NCBI GenBank assembly: GCA_002441205.1
Contig: DJVN01000013.1
Location: forward strand, 1-10,202
Direction: 5' to 3'
Length of the DNA stretch: 10,202 nucleotides
Source: Syntrophaceae bacterium UBA6255
GTDB lineage: Bacteria > Desulfobacterota > Syntrophia > Syntrophales > Smithellaceae
A program made the position numbers and the translations under genes. Position 1 is the first letter of the stretch; each line of letters opens with the position of its first letter. Under the pieces are notes generated by a model. It did no database searches and was not told the origin of the DNA. It saw only the letters and a program-made list of their open reading frames with translations. This document shows positions 1 to 5,862 of this stretch, piece by piece.

Positions 1-9
1 AATTCGTTA

Positions 10-73
10 GTTGAACTGTCCCGCTTTAGCGGGGCTAGCGACAACCTCGACCTGCGCCGGGGCAGGCTCTGCC
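10..73. other. Hairpin-rich intergenic segment downstream of the GGGtGRT gene
   Basis: Two inverted repeats are visible. One is an imperfect hairpin at 10-45, with outer arms GTTG/CAAC and an inner CCCGC-TTTA-GCGGG stem. The other is a short perfect stem GGCAG/CTGCC at 61-73 with a 3-base loop. They lie just 3' of the minus-strand operon and may slow or end transcription or protect the mRNA end. Neither is followed by a T-run on either strand, so this is not a classical intrinsic terminator. No gene is seen in 1-108. Confidence 0.35.
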
Positions 74-108
74 AACGAAAATAGCGATTCGATTTAGAAG
101 TTTTACTT

Positions 109-1107
109 TTACTTCATTGCCTGTTCAACCGCCACGGCTACAGCGACCGACGCGCCCACCATCGGATTATTGCCCATGCCGATCAAACCCATCATTTCCA
201 CATGAGCGGGAACGGAAGACGATCCGGCAAACTGTGCGTCGGAATGCATTCGTCCCATCGTATCGGTCATGCCGTAGGATGCCGGCCCTGCCGCCATGTT
301 GTCCGGATGAAGCGTTCTTCCCGTTCCGCCGCCGGAAGCCACGGAGAAAAATTTCTTTCCCGCCAGCAGACGTTCTTTCTTGTAAACGCCCATCACCGGA
401 TGCTGAAAACGCGTCGGATTGGTGGAATTTCCCGTGATGGCGACATCAACCTCTTCCATATGCATGATGGCCACGCCTTCGCGCACGTCGTCGGCGCCGT
501 AACAGCGGACCGCCGCGCGGTCGCCTTTGGAATAAGCTTTTTCCTTTACCACGGAAACTTTTCCCGTTTTATAGTCAAAAGCCGTCGCGACGTGAGTAAA
601 TCCGTTGACGCGGGCGATAATGTGAGCCGCGTCTTTCCCCAGTCCGTTCAAGATGACCCGCAGAGGAACCTTGCGCGCCTTGTTCGCTGACTTGGCGAGC
701 CCGATGGCGCCTTCCGCCGCGGCAAATGATTCGTGCCCGGCGCAGAAAGCAAAGCAGGTTGTTTCTTCTCTCAGAAGCATGGCGGCAAGATTTCCATGGC
801 CGATGCCGACCTGGCGGTCATCGGCGACCGATCCGGGAATGCAGAACGATTGCAGTCCTTCGCCAAGCGTCTCGGCGATATCGGCGGCATGCTTTTGTCC
901 CTTTTTAATCGCGGCGGCGGCGCCTGCAAGGTAGGCCCATCCGGCGTTTTCAAATGAAATCGGCTGAATATCCTTGACAATTTTTCTGACATCAACGCCT
1001 TTACCGAGGCATATTTCTTCGGCTTCCTCCAAAGTGGAAATTCCATATTTCGCGAGAAAAGGAGTGATTTGATTCATTCTTCTATCGCATCCTTCAAATA
1101 TAGCCAT
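109..1107 (-). CDS. GGGtGRT family protein (function unknown), distal gene of NifU-like operon
   Basis: A 332-aa protein that I recognise as the GGGtGRT family (Pfam PF14057), a bacterial/archaeal family of about 330 residues named after its motif. That motif, GGGTGRT, is at residues 259-265. It is followed by a Gly/Met-rich C-terminal third containing TMGRMHSDAQFAG and a conserved Gly/Asn/Pro-rich stretch near 308-318. No signal peptide or membrane segment is seen, so it is probably cytoplasmic. Cysteines occur at 7, 33, 89, 118, 122 and 202, with C118 and C122 in a CFAFC arrangement. The ATG is preceded by a good AAGGAG, which overlaps the TAA of the upstream NifU-like gene; the genes are 11 bp apart and surely co-transcribed. 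The biochemical role is unknown to me. Partnership with the scaffold protein suggests a role in metal or Fe-S cluster handling, but this is inference. Length matches the family, so the gene looks intact. Confidence 0.88.
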   Translation of the reverse strand: MAIFEGCDRRMNQITPFLAKYGISTLEEAEEICLGKGVDVRKIVKDIQPISFENAGWAYLAGAAAAIKKGQKHAADIAETLGEGLQSFCIPGSVADDRQVGIGHGNLAAMLLREETTCFAFCAGHESFAAAEGAIGLAKSANKARKVPLRVILNGLGKDAAHIIARVNGFTHVATAFDYKTGKVSVVKEKAYSKGDRAAVRCYGADDVREGVAIMHMEEVDVAITGNSTNPTRFQHPVMGVYKKERLLAGKKFFSVASGGGTGRTLHPDNMAAGPASYGMTDTMGRMHSDAQFAGSSSVPAHVEMMGLIGMGNNPMVGASVAVAVAVEQAMK

Positions 1108-1118
1108 TGTTAAACTCC

Positions 1119-1811
1119 TTATCCTTTACGTGGGTTAATAACTTTTACGGCTTCGGCAAAACGGCCGTAGGTTCCGGTGGCTTTCGTAAGAGCCTGCGCG
1201 GGATCCATTCCCTTGGCGATATTGTCCATCATCACGCCCAGATTAACGAATTTGTAGCCGATGATTTCGTTGTCGCTGTCGAGGCCGATTTCAGTGACAT
1301 ACCCTTCGGCCATTTCCAGATAACGGGGACCTTTTTCCTTGGTGCCGTACATCGTGGCAATCACACTGCGCTGACCCTTGCCCAGATCTTCCAGACCCGC
1401 GCCGATGGGCAGGCCGCCTTCGGAAAAGGCGGTTTGTGTACGGCCGTAAGCGATTTGGAGAAAAATTTCTCTCATCGCGGTGTTGATCGCGTCGCAGACG
1501 AGGTCGGAATTCAGCGCTTCCAGAACGGTTTTATGCGGCAGAATTTCGGCGGCCATTGCGGCGGAATGCGTCATCCCGGTGCAGCCGATACATTCAACCA
1601 GCGCCTCTTCAATGATCCCGTTTTTCACGTTCAGGGTCAGCTTGCAGGCCCCTTGCTGAGGCGCGCACCAGCCGACGCCGTGAGTCAGCCCTGAGATATC
1701 CTTGATTTCTTTCACCTGAGTCCATTTGCCTTCCTGCGGAATCGGGGCAGGGCCGTTTTTCGGACCTTTGGCAACCACGCACATTCGTTCAATTTCATGA
1801 GTGTGTTCCAT
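1119..1811 (-). CDS. NifU/IscU-like iron-sulfur cluster assembly scaffold protein
   Basis: A 230-aa soluble protein with a NifU N-terminal (IscU-type) fold inferred from motifs. GVGWCAPQQGAC at 45-56 corresponds to the first Cys region of IscU. CIGCTGM at 74-80 corresponds to the YGCGSA-type second Cys, with Ser/Ala-rich continuation. C106 in the SDLVCDAI segment corresponds to the third ligand. The family supplies a platform for assembling [2Fe-2S]/[4Fe-4S] clusters. It is longer than IscU (about 128 aa): an extra C-terminal half (about 120-230) follows, with no C-terminal Cys-x-x-Cys NifU domain. The start is supported by AAGGAG 9 bases upstream of the ATG. It is the first gene of an operon with the GGGtGRT gene, and no cysteine desulfurase gene lies nearby. 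That makes this a stand-alone scaffold variant rather than a full Isc/Nif system. Fe-S function is by family resemblance and has not been tested for this subgroup. Confidence 0.83.
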   Translation of the reverse strand: MEHTHEIERMCVVAKGPKNGPAPIPQEGKWTQVKEIKDISGLTHGVGWCAPQQGACKLTLNVKNGIIEEALVECIGCTGMTHSAAMAAEILPHKTVLEALNSDLVCDAINTAMREIFLQIAYGRTQTAFSEGGLPIGAGLEDLGKGQRSVIATMYGTKEKGPRYLEMAEGYVTEIGLDSDNEIIGYKFVNLGVMMDNIAKGMDPAQALTKATGTYGRFAEAVKVINPRKG

Positions 1812-1861
1812 AACTTATATCTCCTTCTGTGACACCGTTTGCTTTCCGTGTCTAACTCCTG

Positions 1862-1877
1862 CCCGGCGTATGCCGGG
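1862..1877 (-). promoter_or_regulatory. Perfect 6-bp hairpin at the 5' end of the NifU-like operon leader
   Basis: CCCGGC-GTAT-GCCGGG forms a perfect GC-only stem with a 4-base loop. It lies directly after the predicted -10 and so would sit at or across the transcript start, about 50 nt before the start codon. It could stabilise the 5' end or be a protein operator. It lacks a following T-run in the sense direction, so termination is unlikely. Confidence 0.4.
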
Positions 1878-1879
1878 TT

Positions 1880-1908
1880 GTTATACTTTGAAAGCAAAAC
1901 GGCGTAAA
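1880..1908 (-). promoter_or_regulatory. Sigma70-like promoter for the NifU-like/GGGtGRT operon
   Basis: On the minus strand a -35-like TTTACG (1908-1903) and a -10 TATAAC (1885-1880, 5 of 6 consensus) are separated by 17 bases. Transcription would begin near 1873, giving a leader of about 60 nt before the ATG at 1811. Only the sequence match supports this. Confidence 0.5.
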
Positions 1909-1977
1909 TTACCATTGGTGGCAACTTAGCACCGGAGGGGTTATTTTTCAAATTAATTTGTTAGGGCAATATGTAAA

Positions 1978-2167
1978 GGCTTGTTACCCAAAGATATCCT
2001 TTTCGCCTGCCTGAAAGCGTTTTGAATAAATCTAAGGCTCGCTTCAGGCAATGACAAAACTCGCCTCCGGCTCAAACAGTTGTCATTGCTGATCTTTCGC
2101 TTTGCCAAGATTTATAATCAAAACGTTTTCAACGGCCGCTCAAAGAGATATTTTTGGGCATCAAGCC
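1978..2167. repeat. 190-bp long imperfect palindrome (MITE-like or structured repeat)
   Basis: The two halves are diverged inverted copies of each other. The ends read GGCTTG (1978-1983) and CAAGCC (2162-2167). Moving inward, the arms share CCCAAA-ATAT and CGTTTTGA-ATAAATCT (left near 2018-2033, right near 2108-2125). At the centre is a perfect 10-bp stem, GCAATGACAA (2048-2057) with TTGTCATTGC (2080-2089). The apical loop carries a small GCC-TCC-GGC hairpin (2063-2071). No coding potential is seen. Such elements are typical of non-autonomous transposable elements or REP-like repeats scattered in a genome; copy number cannot be judged from this window. I see no convincing target-site duplication at the ends. 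It and the flanking promoter occupy most of the gene-free stretch 1812-2272. Confidence 0.6.
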
Positions 2168-2185
2168 GTTAAGATTTTGATTACA

Positions 2186-2253
2186 TTGTAACTTAAAAAA
2201 AGAGTGACGAAATCAACCGGAGCGCAACGATCGGTTGTATGGATTTGTTAGCG
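2186..2253 (-). other. attC-like recombination site, degenerate (candidate)
   Basis: Downstream of the 173-aa gene the minus strand reads CGCTAAC (2253-2247), resembling the RYYYAAC R'' box of an integron attC. An imperfect hairpin with unpaired bases follows: AAATC and CAACCG (2246-2232) pairing with CGGTTG and ATTT (2219-2210) around a GC-rich loop. A possible partner box, GTTACAA at 2192-2186, pairs only partly and is separated by an unusually long T-rich spacer, so the distal end may be lost or altered. The GTTRRRY consensus is not met exactly. It remains a candidate. Confidence 0.35.
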
Positions 2254-2272
2254 CTCAAATTTAAAAAATTAT

Positions 2273-2794
2273 TTATGCACCCTTGTTCTGCTGTTCTGCT
2301 CTTACCATGGAGTCAAGCTTTTTCTGCCTGTAAGAATTGATAAAAGGTTTCAGTGGTATCAAAGGTACCACAATAATAAACATGAACAAGCCCATAATGG
2401 CTTGTAATAAAATACTGTTACTAATGCAATTCCTGATACTCTTTTTTAATTCATGTATTTTACGTGCCTTGGGATTAGCGCGCGAAACCAGTTCTAAATT
2501 TGTGCCAACATCTTCGGTTGAAAATAAAAAATAATATCCGCTATATTTTAAATGATAACGTTCAGTTGTTGGAACAAGTATTTTTTCTAATTCTTTATAT
2601 TTTTCTGGAACACAGTCAATTTTTGATGCGCTTTCAATTTGATCATGTTTTACTAAAAAGATTGTCCCAGTTGGAATCATACATTCAAATGAACCCGTAT
2701 AAGGCGCAGACCATATTGTAAGACCAGTTTGTTTAATATCTTGCGTTGCAATAAGCCGATCGCCCCATAATAATAATTTTGTGTCTTTATTCAT
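2273..2794 (-). CDS. Hypothetical protein with a C-terminal membrane segment
   Basis: A 173-aa protein I do not recognise. Residues 1-125 look soluble and mixed in structure. They include an N-terminal LLLWGDRLIATQDI stretch and two cysteines (38 and 61). A basic segment RKIHELKKSIR (111-121) precedes one strongly hydrophobic helix at about 127-148, followed by a short basic tail (152-173). This suggests a tail-anchored or single-pass inner-membrane protein, with the preceding basic stretch probably cytoplasmic. The coding sequence is markedly AT-rich compared with the operon to its left, with codons ending in A/T, consistent with transfer. There is no good ribosome binding site; the leader is only AAAGATAAAA after a GTTAGCG box. 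Its flanks look like an integron cassette, and cassette genes are very often single hypothetical proteins of this size. Function cannot be inferred. Confidence 0.7.
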   Translation of the reverse strand: MNKDTKLLLWGDRLIATQDIKQTGLTIWSAPYTGSFECMIPTGTIFLVKHDQIESASKIDCVPEKYKELEKILVPTTERYHLKYSGYYFLFSTEDVGTNLELVSRANPKARKIHELKKSIRNCISNSILLQAIMGLFMFIIVVPLIPLKPFINSYRQKKLDSMVRAEQQNKGA

Positions 2795-2872
2795 TTTATC
2801 TTTTCGCTAACATTTAATATATTTCGTTGTTTTTTTCGATTTTCGGAGAGAATATTACTCTTTTTTAATGAT

Positions 2873-2941
2873 AATGAAAAGAGAAAATACATCGTAAAAT
2901 CAAAACCATTGAACTTTCATCAATGAGTGTTTTGTGTTAAT
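2873..2941 (+). repeat. Upstream copy of duplicated glycosylase 5' flank
   Basis: This 69-base non-coding segment aligns almost without gaps to 3858-3927 (shared blocks AATGAAAAG, GTAAAAT/ATAAAAT, ATTGAACTTTC, AGTGTTTT, TGTTAAT). Both lie directly upstream of a copy of the 3-methyladenine glycosylase start, so the duplication includes the regulatory flank as well as coding sequence. Confidence 0.75.
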
Positions 2942-2950
2942 CGGTAAATC

Positions 2951-3133
2951 ATGAAAATCTTGGATAGAAAATTTTATCATCGGGATACGCTGCGGGTTGC
3001 CCGTGAGCTTTTGGGGAGGAAACGGGTATGCCAAATTAACGGCGTGGATATTTCCATCTTGATGATGCACTGTTGCGCCAACAATCAGCCCAGTGGCGCT
3101 TTTGGGTTTGCAGAAATTTCGGGAAAGCATTAA
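2951..3133 (+). pseudogene. Truncated, diverged copy of 3-methyladenine DNA glycosylase (N-terminal 35 codons)
   Basis: The reading frame from the ATG at 2951 gives 60 residues. Residues 1-35 match the intact glycosylase at 3955 at 26 of 35 positions (both start MKIL and share RDTL, VARELLG and QING). Similarity ends abruptly at the Ser35 codon (3053-3055). The remaining 25 residues, to the stop at 3131-3133, are unrelated, and the catalytic ETEAY region is absent. Many differences between the copies are third-position changes or conservative substitutions, so they diverged while still coding for protein before truncation, or one came from a relative. The copy lacks every active-site residue and cannot be an active enzyme. 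I do not recognise the sequence after the breakpoint (3056-3136). The frame ends 3 bp before the convergent DUF2238 gene. Confidence 0.8.
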
Positions 3134-3136
3134 ACA

Positions 3137-3802
3137 CTATGATTTCCTTTTAAATAAGCGGGGATTTTTTCTGATGAAGAGGTGAATCCATCTTTCAAGA
3201 AAGGATTCTTGCCGGGGGTTTTTGAGGTAGGTGTATCCCAGCACTGAAATAACCAGGGCTCCCAGCGTAGCAACGATCAGATCCCACATTGTGTCGGTCA
3301 GGCCGGAAGGATCTCCGAGCATTACCTTTTGCATGTTCATGCCGAATATGCTGTCCATGCCGAACTCGAAAATTTCCCAGAGAGCGCCCATGCCCACGGC
3401 AAACAAGAAAGCAAAAAAGGCGACAAATCCCGGTTTCATGTGCACGCCGATGTTTTCTGTTTCGTTTAACAAGTGCACCAATAGAAAGCCGATAACACCC
3501 AGTAAAAATCCGGAACTGGAATGAAGAGCAATGTCCCACCACCAGAAGCGGGCGTAATAGTCACGAACTTCACCCAGGAAAAGCGACGCGAAGACAAAAG
3601 TTATCGTCAGAAGAACAAATTCAGTCGGGATAAAGACGTGCAGGAATTTTTCAATAAAAAGCGGGCCGAGGGTTACCAGAATGATGCCGATGGTGATTAC
3701 GGCGGTGATCCATTGCTGATTCCAGACGGCAATCACGACTTCCAGAACTAAAATTGCCTGAAGAAATAAAGTCAGCCGGCGATGTATCAGATGTGCCTGC
3801 AC
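3137..3802 (-). CDS. DUF2238/YjdF-type integral membrane protein
   Basis: A 221-aa polytopic membrane protein with about six hydrophobic segments (roughly 11-28, 31-52, 62-78, 92-112, 125-143, 175-193). Conserved polar residues near or within the membrane match the DUF2238 (YjdF-like, PF09997) family as I recall it: the WWWDIALHSSSGF block at 87-99, GALWEIFEFGMD at 139-150, and GLTDTMWDL at 167-175. The His, Glu and Asp residues in these blocks suggest an enzymatic or metal-dependent role, but none is established to my knowledge. Translation starts at a GTG, supported by GGAG five bases upstream; no better in-frame ATG is near. The C-terminal tail (about 195-221) is basic and probably cytoplasmic. 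The gene sits between the truncated and intact glycosylase copies and points opposite to both. Confidence 0.8.
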   Translation of the reverse strand: MQAHLIHRRLTLFLQAILVLEVVIAVWNQQWITAVITIGIILVTLGPLFIEKFLHVFIPTEFVLLTITFVFASLFLGEVRDYYARFWWWDIALHSSSGFLLGVIGFLLVHLLNETENIGVHMKPGFVAFFAFLFAVGMGALWEIFEFGMDSIFGMNMQKVMLGDPSGLTDTMWDLIVATLGALVISVLGYTYLKNPRQESFLERWIHLFIRKNPRLFKRKS

Positions 3803-3857
3803 TCAAACTCCAATGTCTATTTTTGAAATATGACTCAACTTACTTTGTTTGCTGAGA

Positions 3858-3927
3858 AATGAAAAGGGAAAACTGAATTATAAAATGAATATTATTGAAC
3901 TTTCTCCTGGTAGTGTTTTATGTTAAT
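3858..3927 (+). repeat. Downstream copy of duplicated glycosylase 5' flank
   Basis: Partner of the segment at 2873-2941. It lies in the 152-bp gap between the divergent DUF2238 and glycosylase genes. Here about 27 further bases separate the repeat from the GTG start, against about 9 bases before the ATG in the truncated copy, so an insertion or deletion occurred next to the start codon. Confidence 0.75.
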
Positions 3928-3954
3928 GGACGCAATAAATTAATTGGATAACTT

Positions 3955-4551
3955 GTGAAAATTTTAAACAGAAAATTTTATGAACGCGATACCTTAAAGG
4001 TTGCTCGTGAACTTTTGGGAAAGAAGTTGGTTCGACAAATCAACGGCTTTGAATTTTCCGGTATGATCGCGGAAACCGAAGCTTATTGCGGCAGGGAAGA
4101 CAGCGCCTGCCATGCGCATCGCGGCAAAACGCCGCGTAACGCCGTCATGTTCGGCAAACCCGGCCATGCCTATGTCTATTTTACTTACGGCATGCACTAC
4201 ATGCTCAACCTGGTTACCGAAGAAGAGGAAAATCCCTGTGCCGTGCTGATCCGTGCGATTTTGCCGCTAACCGGAATTGGAGAAATGGAAGCCCGCCGCA
4301 AGAAAAAAGGTGCCGAGTTAACGAACGGTCCGGCCAAGCTTTGTCAGGCATTATCCATCGACAAATCCTTGAACGGTTTAGATTTAACAATGGGACATGA
4401 ATTGTGGGTGGAGGATTACAGGAAAATTCCGTCCAAAGCAATCATCACCACGCCCCGCATCGGAATTGATTACGCAAAGACAAAAGATTGTGAAGCTCTC
4501 TGGCGGTTCATTTTGAAGAAAGATGATCTTCAAGGTGTTTCCGGCAGATAA
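3955..4551 (+). CDS. mpg: 3-methyladenine (alkylpurine) DNA glycosylase, AAG/MPG family
   Basis: A 198-aa base-excision repair enzyme of the AAG/MPG family (PF02245). It flips out and excises alkylated purines such as 3-methyladenine. By comparison with the human enzyme the active site is complete: catalytic Glu42 in AETEAY (human E125), base-stacking Tyr44, His53 and Tyr75 (Y127, H136, Y159), intercalating Tyr78 (Y162) and Asn85 (N169). The TPRNAVMF, GKPGHAYVY, LTNGPAKLCQAL (122-133) and TPRIGIDYA (166-174) blocks are all typical. Length is usual for the bacterial form. The start is a GTG (3955) with only a weak purine-rich stretch upstream; it is fixed by alignment to the ATG of the truncated copy. 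The stop lies 3 bp from the convergent AI-2E-type gene, with no terminator between. A 70-bp upstream segment and the first 35 codons are duplicated about 1 kb to the left. Confidence 0.93.
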   Translation: MKILNRKFYERDTLKVARELLGKKLVRQINGFEFSGMIAETEAYCGREDSACHAHRGKTPRNAVMFGKPGHAYVYFTYGMHYMLNLVTEEEENPCAVLIRAILPLTGIGEMEARRKKKGAELTNGPAKLCQALSIDKSLNGLDLTMGHELWVEDYRKIPSKAIITTPRIGIDYAKTKDCEALWRFILKKDDLQGVSGR

Positions 4552-4554
4552 AAA

Positions 4555-5625
4555 TCAGCTTTTGGCTTTTTCTTCTTGTTTTTCCTGATGAAACTCCAGA
4601 AATAATTTCCAGCTGGCCAGAAAGAGGGCGGCGATGATCGGTCCCATCACAAAGCCGGAAAGTCCTAAAACGGCTAACCCGCCCAGTGTGGAAAGGAATA
4701 TTAAAAGAGCGTGCATGTTCGTGTCGCGGCCCAGCAAAACCGGCCGCAATAAATTATCCACGCTGCTGATAATCACCGATCCGAAAATAAGGATGACAAT
4801 GCCCTGCCAGACATGACCCAAAACCAGCATGATGATTCCGGCAGGCACCCAGACAAATGCACATCCCACTCCCGGCAATATGGATAGCCCCATCATGATG
4901 ACGCCCCAGATGAGAGCCCTTTCAATGCCCGTGATGTAAAAAACAAGGCCGCCCAGGAATCCCTGAAGGCCGCCGATGACAAACGTGAATTTTAAAGATG
5001 CTTTGGCCGTGGAAAAGAATTGATGACTGAACGTTTCCAGATATCGCTTGTTGACCGGAATGTGGTTGCTGATGGATTCCAGTAATTTTTTGCCGTCGCG
5101 CAAAAAATAAAAAAGCGCGTAGAGCATCACGGCAAATTTAATGATGACGACAATAGTGTTTTGCGTGAAATCCGAAATATGATTGATGAGGTATCCGCTG
5201 ACCGCTTTGATAATGTCCTGGAATTTTTCCAGAATAAAAGCTTGATCGATGTTGAATTTGGCGAAGAAAATGTTTTGACTCAAAGCGTTGAGCGTTGCTT
5301 TCAGTGTTTCCATCCAGGCGCCGCCTTGGGAACCGAAAGATTTATATATGTCAAAAGCCTCCAGAATAAGAAGATTAATCAGAAGTCCGAGGGGAATAAT
5401 CAAACAAAGCAAAATGATGACAAGCGTAGCGCCGGCGCATAAATTGGGATTCTTAATTTTTTTATTCAAAACTCTTTGCAAAGGCATGAATATGCCGGCG
5501 ATCAATGCCGCCCAGAAAACGGCTAAGAAAAACGGCTTAACAATATAAAGGAAAAAAAGCGTTATTAAGACAAGTAAAATTAAGAAGCTTACGTTTTGAA
5601 AATTAATGCCCGGTTTGTTGTTCAT
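4555..5625 (-). CDS. AI-2E transporter superfamily membrane protein
   Basis: A 356-aa inner-membrane protein of the AI-2E transporter (PerM/YdiK/TqsA, PF01594) superfamily. There are hydrophobic segments near 12-28, 31-48, 64-88, 155-175, 211-232, 235-260, 262-288 and 305-340, fitting the usual eight-helix layout with a larger soluble loop (about 90-150). The family hallmark is at 247-263 (LSILPGVGCAFVWVPAG), followed by DNLLRPVLLGR (290-300) and a Gly-rich STLGGLAVLGLSGFVMGP block (312-329). Substrates vary widely: members export autoinducer-2, move Na+/H+ or have unknown roles, so AI-2 transport should not be assumed. The C-terminal tail is charged (HQEKQEEKAKS). The start at 5625 has only a modest AAAGG upstream. 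A near-consensus promoter at 5742-5713 drives it, divergent from the HesB-like selenoprotein. No signs of damage. Confidence 0.9.
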   Translation of the reverse strand: MNNKPGINFQNVSFLILLVLITLFFLYIVKPFFLAVFWAALIAGIFMPLQRVLNKKIKNPNLCAGATLVIILLCLIIPLGLLINLLILEAFDIYKSFGSQGGAWMETLKATLNALSQNIFFAKFNIDQAFILEKFQDIIKAVSGYLINHISDFTQNTIVVIIKFAVMLYALFYFLRDGKKLLESISNHIPVNKRYLETFSHQFFSTAKASLKFTFVIGGLQGFLGGLVFYITGIERALIWGVIMMGLSILPGVGCAFVWVPAGIIMLVLGHVWQGIVILIFGSVIISSVDNLLRPVLLGRDTNMHALLIFLSTLGGLAVLGLSGFVMGPIIAALFLASWKLFLEFHQEKQEEKAKS

Positions 5626-5712
5626 AACAGAAAATTAACCTTTAATCGTAAAGACTTCAACGGCTATAAGACCGTAATCGTTTTTCTTTTTGGCGTTTAA
5701 TTATTGCGAATG

Positions 5713-5742
5713 ATCATAAACTACAGCCACTTATAATGTCAA
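5713..5742 (-). promoter_or_regulatory. Sigma70-like promoter for the AI-2E-type gene
   Basis: On the minus strand TTGACA (5742-5737) and TATGAT (5718-5713) are separated by 18 bases. Transcription would start near 5706, about 80 nt before the ATG at 5625. It lies 45 bp from the opposing promoter of the selenoprotein gene, so the two genes are divergently transcribed. Confidence 0.6.
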
Positions 5743-5786
5743 TTCATAAATAAGGCATAATCAAAAGGAAATAATCAAGAATTTAA

Positions 5787-5814
5787 TTGACATATTTTCA
5801 AGTATGACTATGTT
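5787..5814 (+). promoter_or_regulatory. Sigma70-like promoter for the HesB-like selenoprotein gene
   Basis: A perfect -35 TTGACA (5787-5792) and a -10-like TATGTT (5809-5814) are separated by 16 bases. The predicted start is near 5821, giving a leader of about 42 nt that contains the hairpin at 5823-5842 and the AAAGGAGG site at 5847-5854. Confidence 0.5.
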
Positions 5815-5822
5815 AATCAAAA

Positions 5823-5842
5823 GATGAATGAAAGTATTCATC
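5823..5842 (+). promoter_or_regulatory. Perfect 7-bp inverted repeat in the selenoprotein leader
   Basis: GATGAAT (5823-5829) and ATTCATC (5836-5842) flank a 6-base loop, immediately after the predicted transcription start and 4 bases before AAAGGAGG. It could be a repressor operator overlapping the start site or an RNA hairpin at the 5' end of the mRNA. It is dyad-symmetric, but I recognise no specific regulator. Confidence 0.4.
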
Positions 5843-5862
5843 GAATAAAGGAGGATTTTTTA

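Larger units (their letters stand above)
2186..2811 (-). mobile_element. Candidate integron-type gene cassette carrying one orphan gene
   Basis: On the minus strand the 173-aa gene is bracketed by GTTAGCG (2811-2805), only 10 bases before its ATG, and by the exact complement CGCTAAC (2253-2247), 19 bases after its stop. The latter leads into an imperfect hairpin. In an integrated cassette the leading TTRRRY and the R'' box of its own attC are complementary, as seen here. The short leader without a clear Shine-Dalgarno, the compact single gene and its orphan nature fit too. No integrase and no second cassette are visible, so this would be an isolated or decayed cassette. Confidence 0.38.

Noticed and set aside
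1..108. Intrinsic terminator for the NifU-like/GGGtGRT operon
   Set aside because: Hairpins are present but no T-run follows on the minus strand, so it was kept only as a hairpin-rich segment.
202..690. Long plus-strand frames opposite the GGGtGRT gene (also 653-934 and 1107-1694)
   Set aside because: These are antisense shadows in GC-rich coding sequence; the minus-strand proteins are recognised families of full length with good ribosome binding sites.
1903..1950. GGTGGCAAC...GCACCGGAGGGG stretch considered as a T-box or riboswitch element
   Set aside because: It lacks the T-box core sequence and Stem I features, and lies upstream of the predicted promoter rather than in a transcript leader.
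1712..1951. 79-residue minus-strand frame overlapping the 5' end of the NifU-like gene
   Set aside because: It overlaps the real gene out of frame, covers its promoter and ribosome binding site, and the peptide has no recognisable composition or motif.
1850..1966. Possible attC site on the plus strand (GTCTAAC near 1850 to GTTAGGG near 1960)
   Set aside because: The boxes are not complementary enough, and the inner arms do not pair. The only good hairpin inside is the GC stem better explained as the operon leader.
2900..3130. 76-residue minus-strand frame over the truncated glycosylase copy
   Set aside because: Most of it is antisense to sequence that matches the glycosylase N-terminus; the remaining part is too short to call a transposase fragment.
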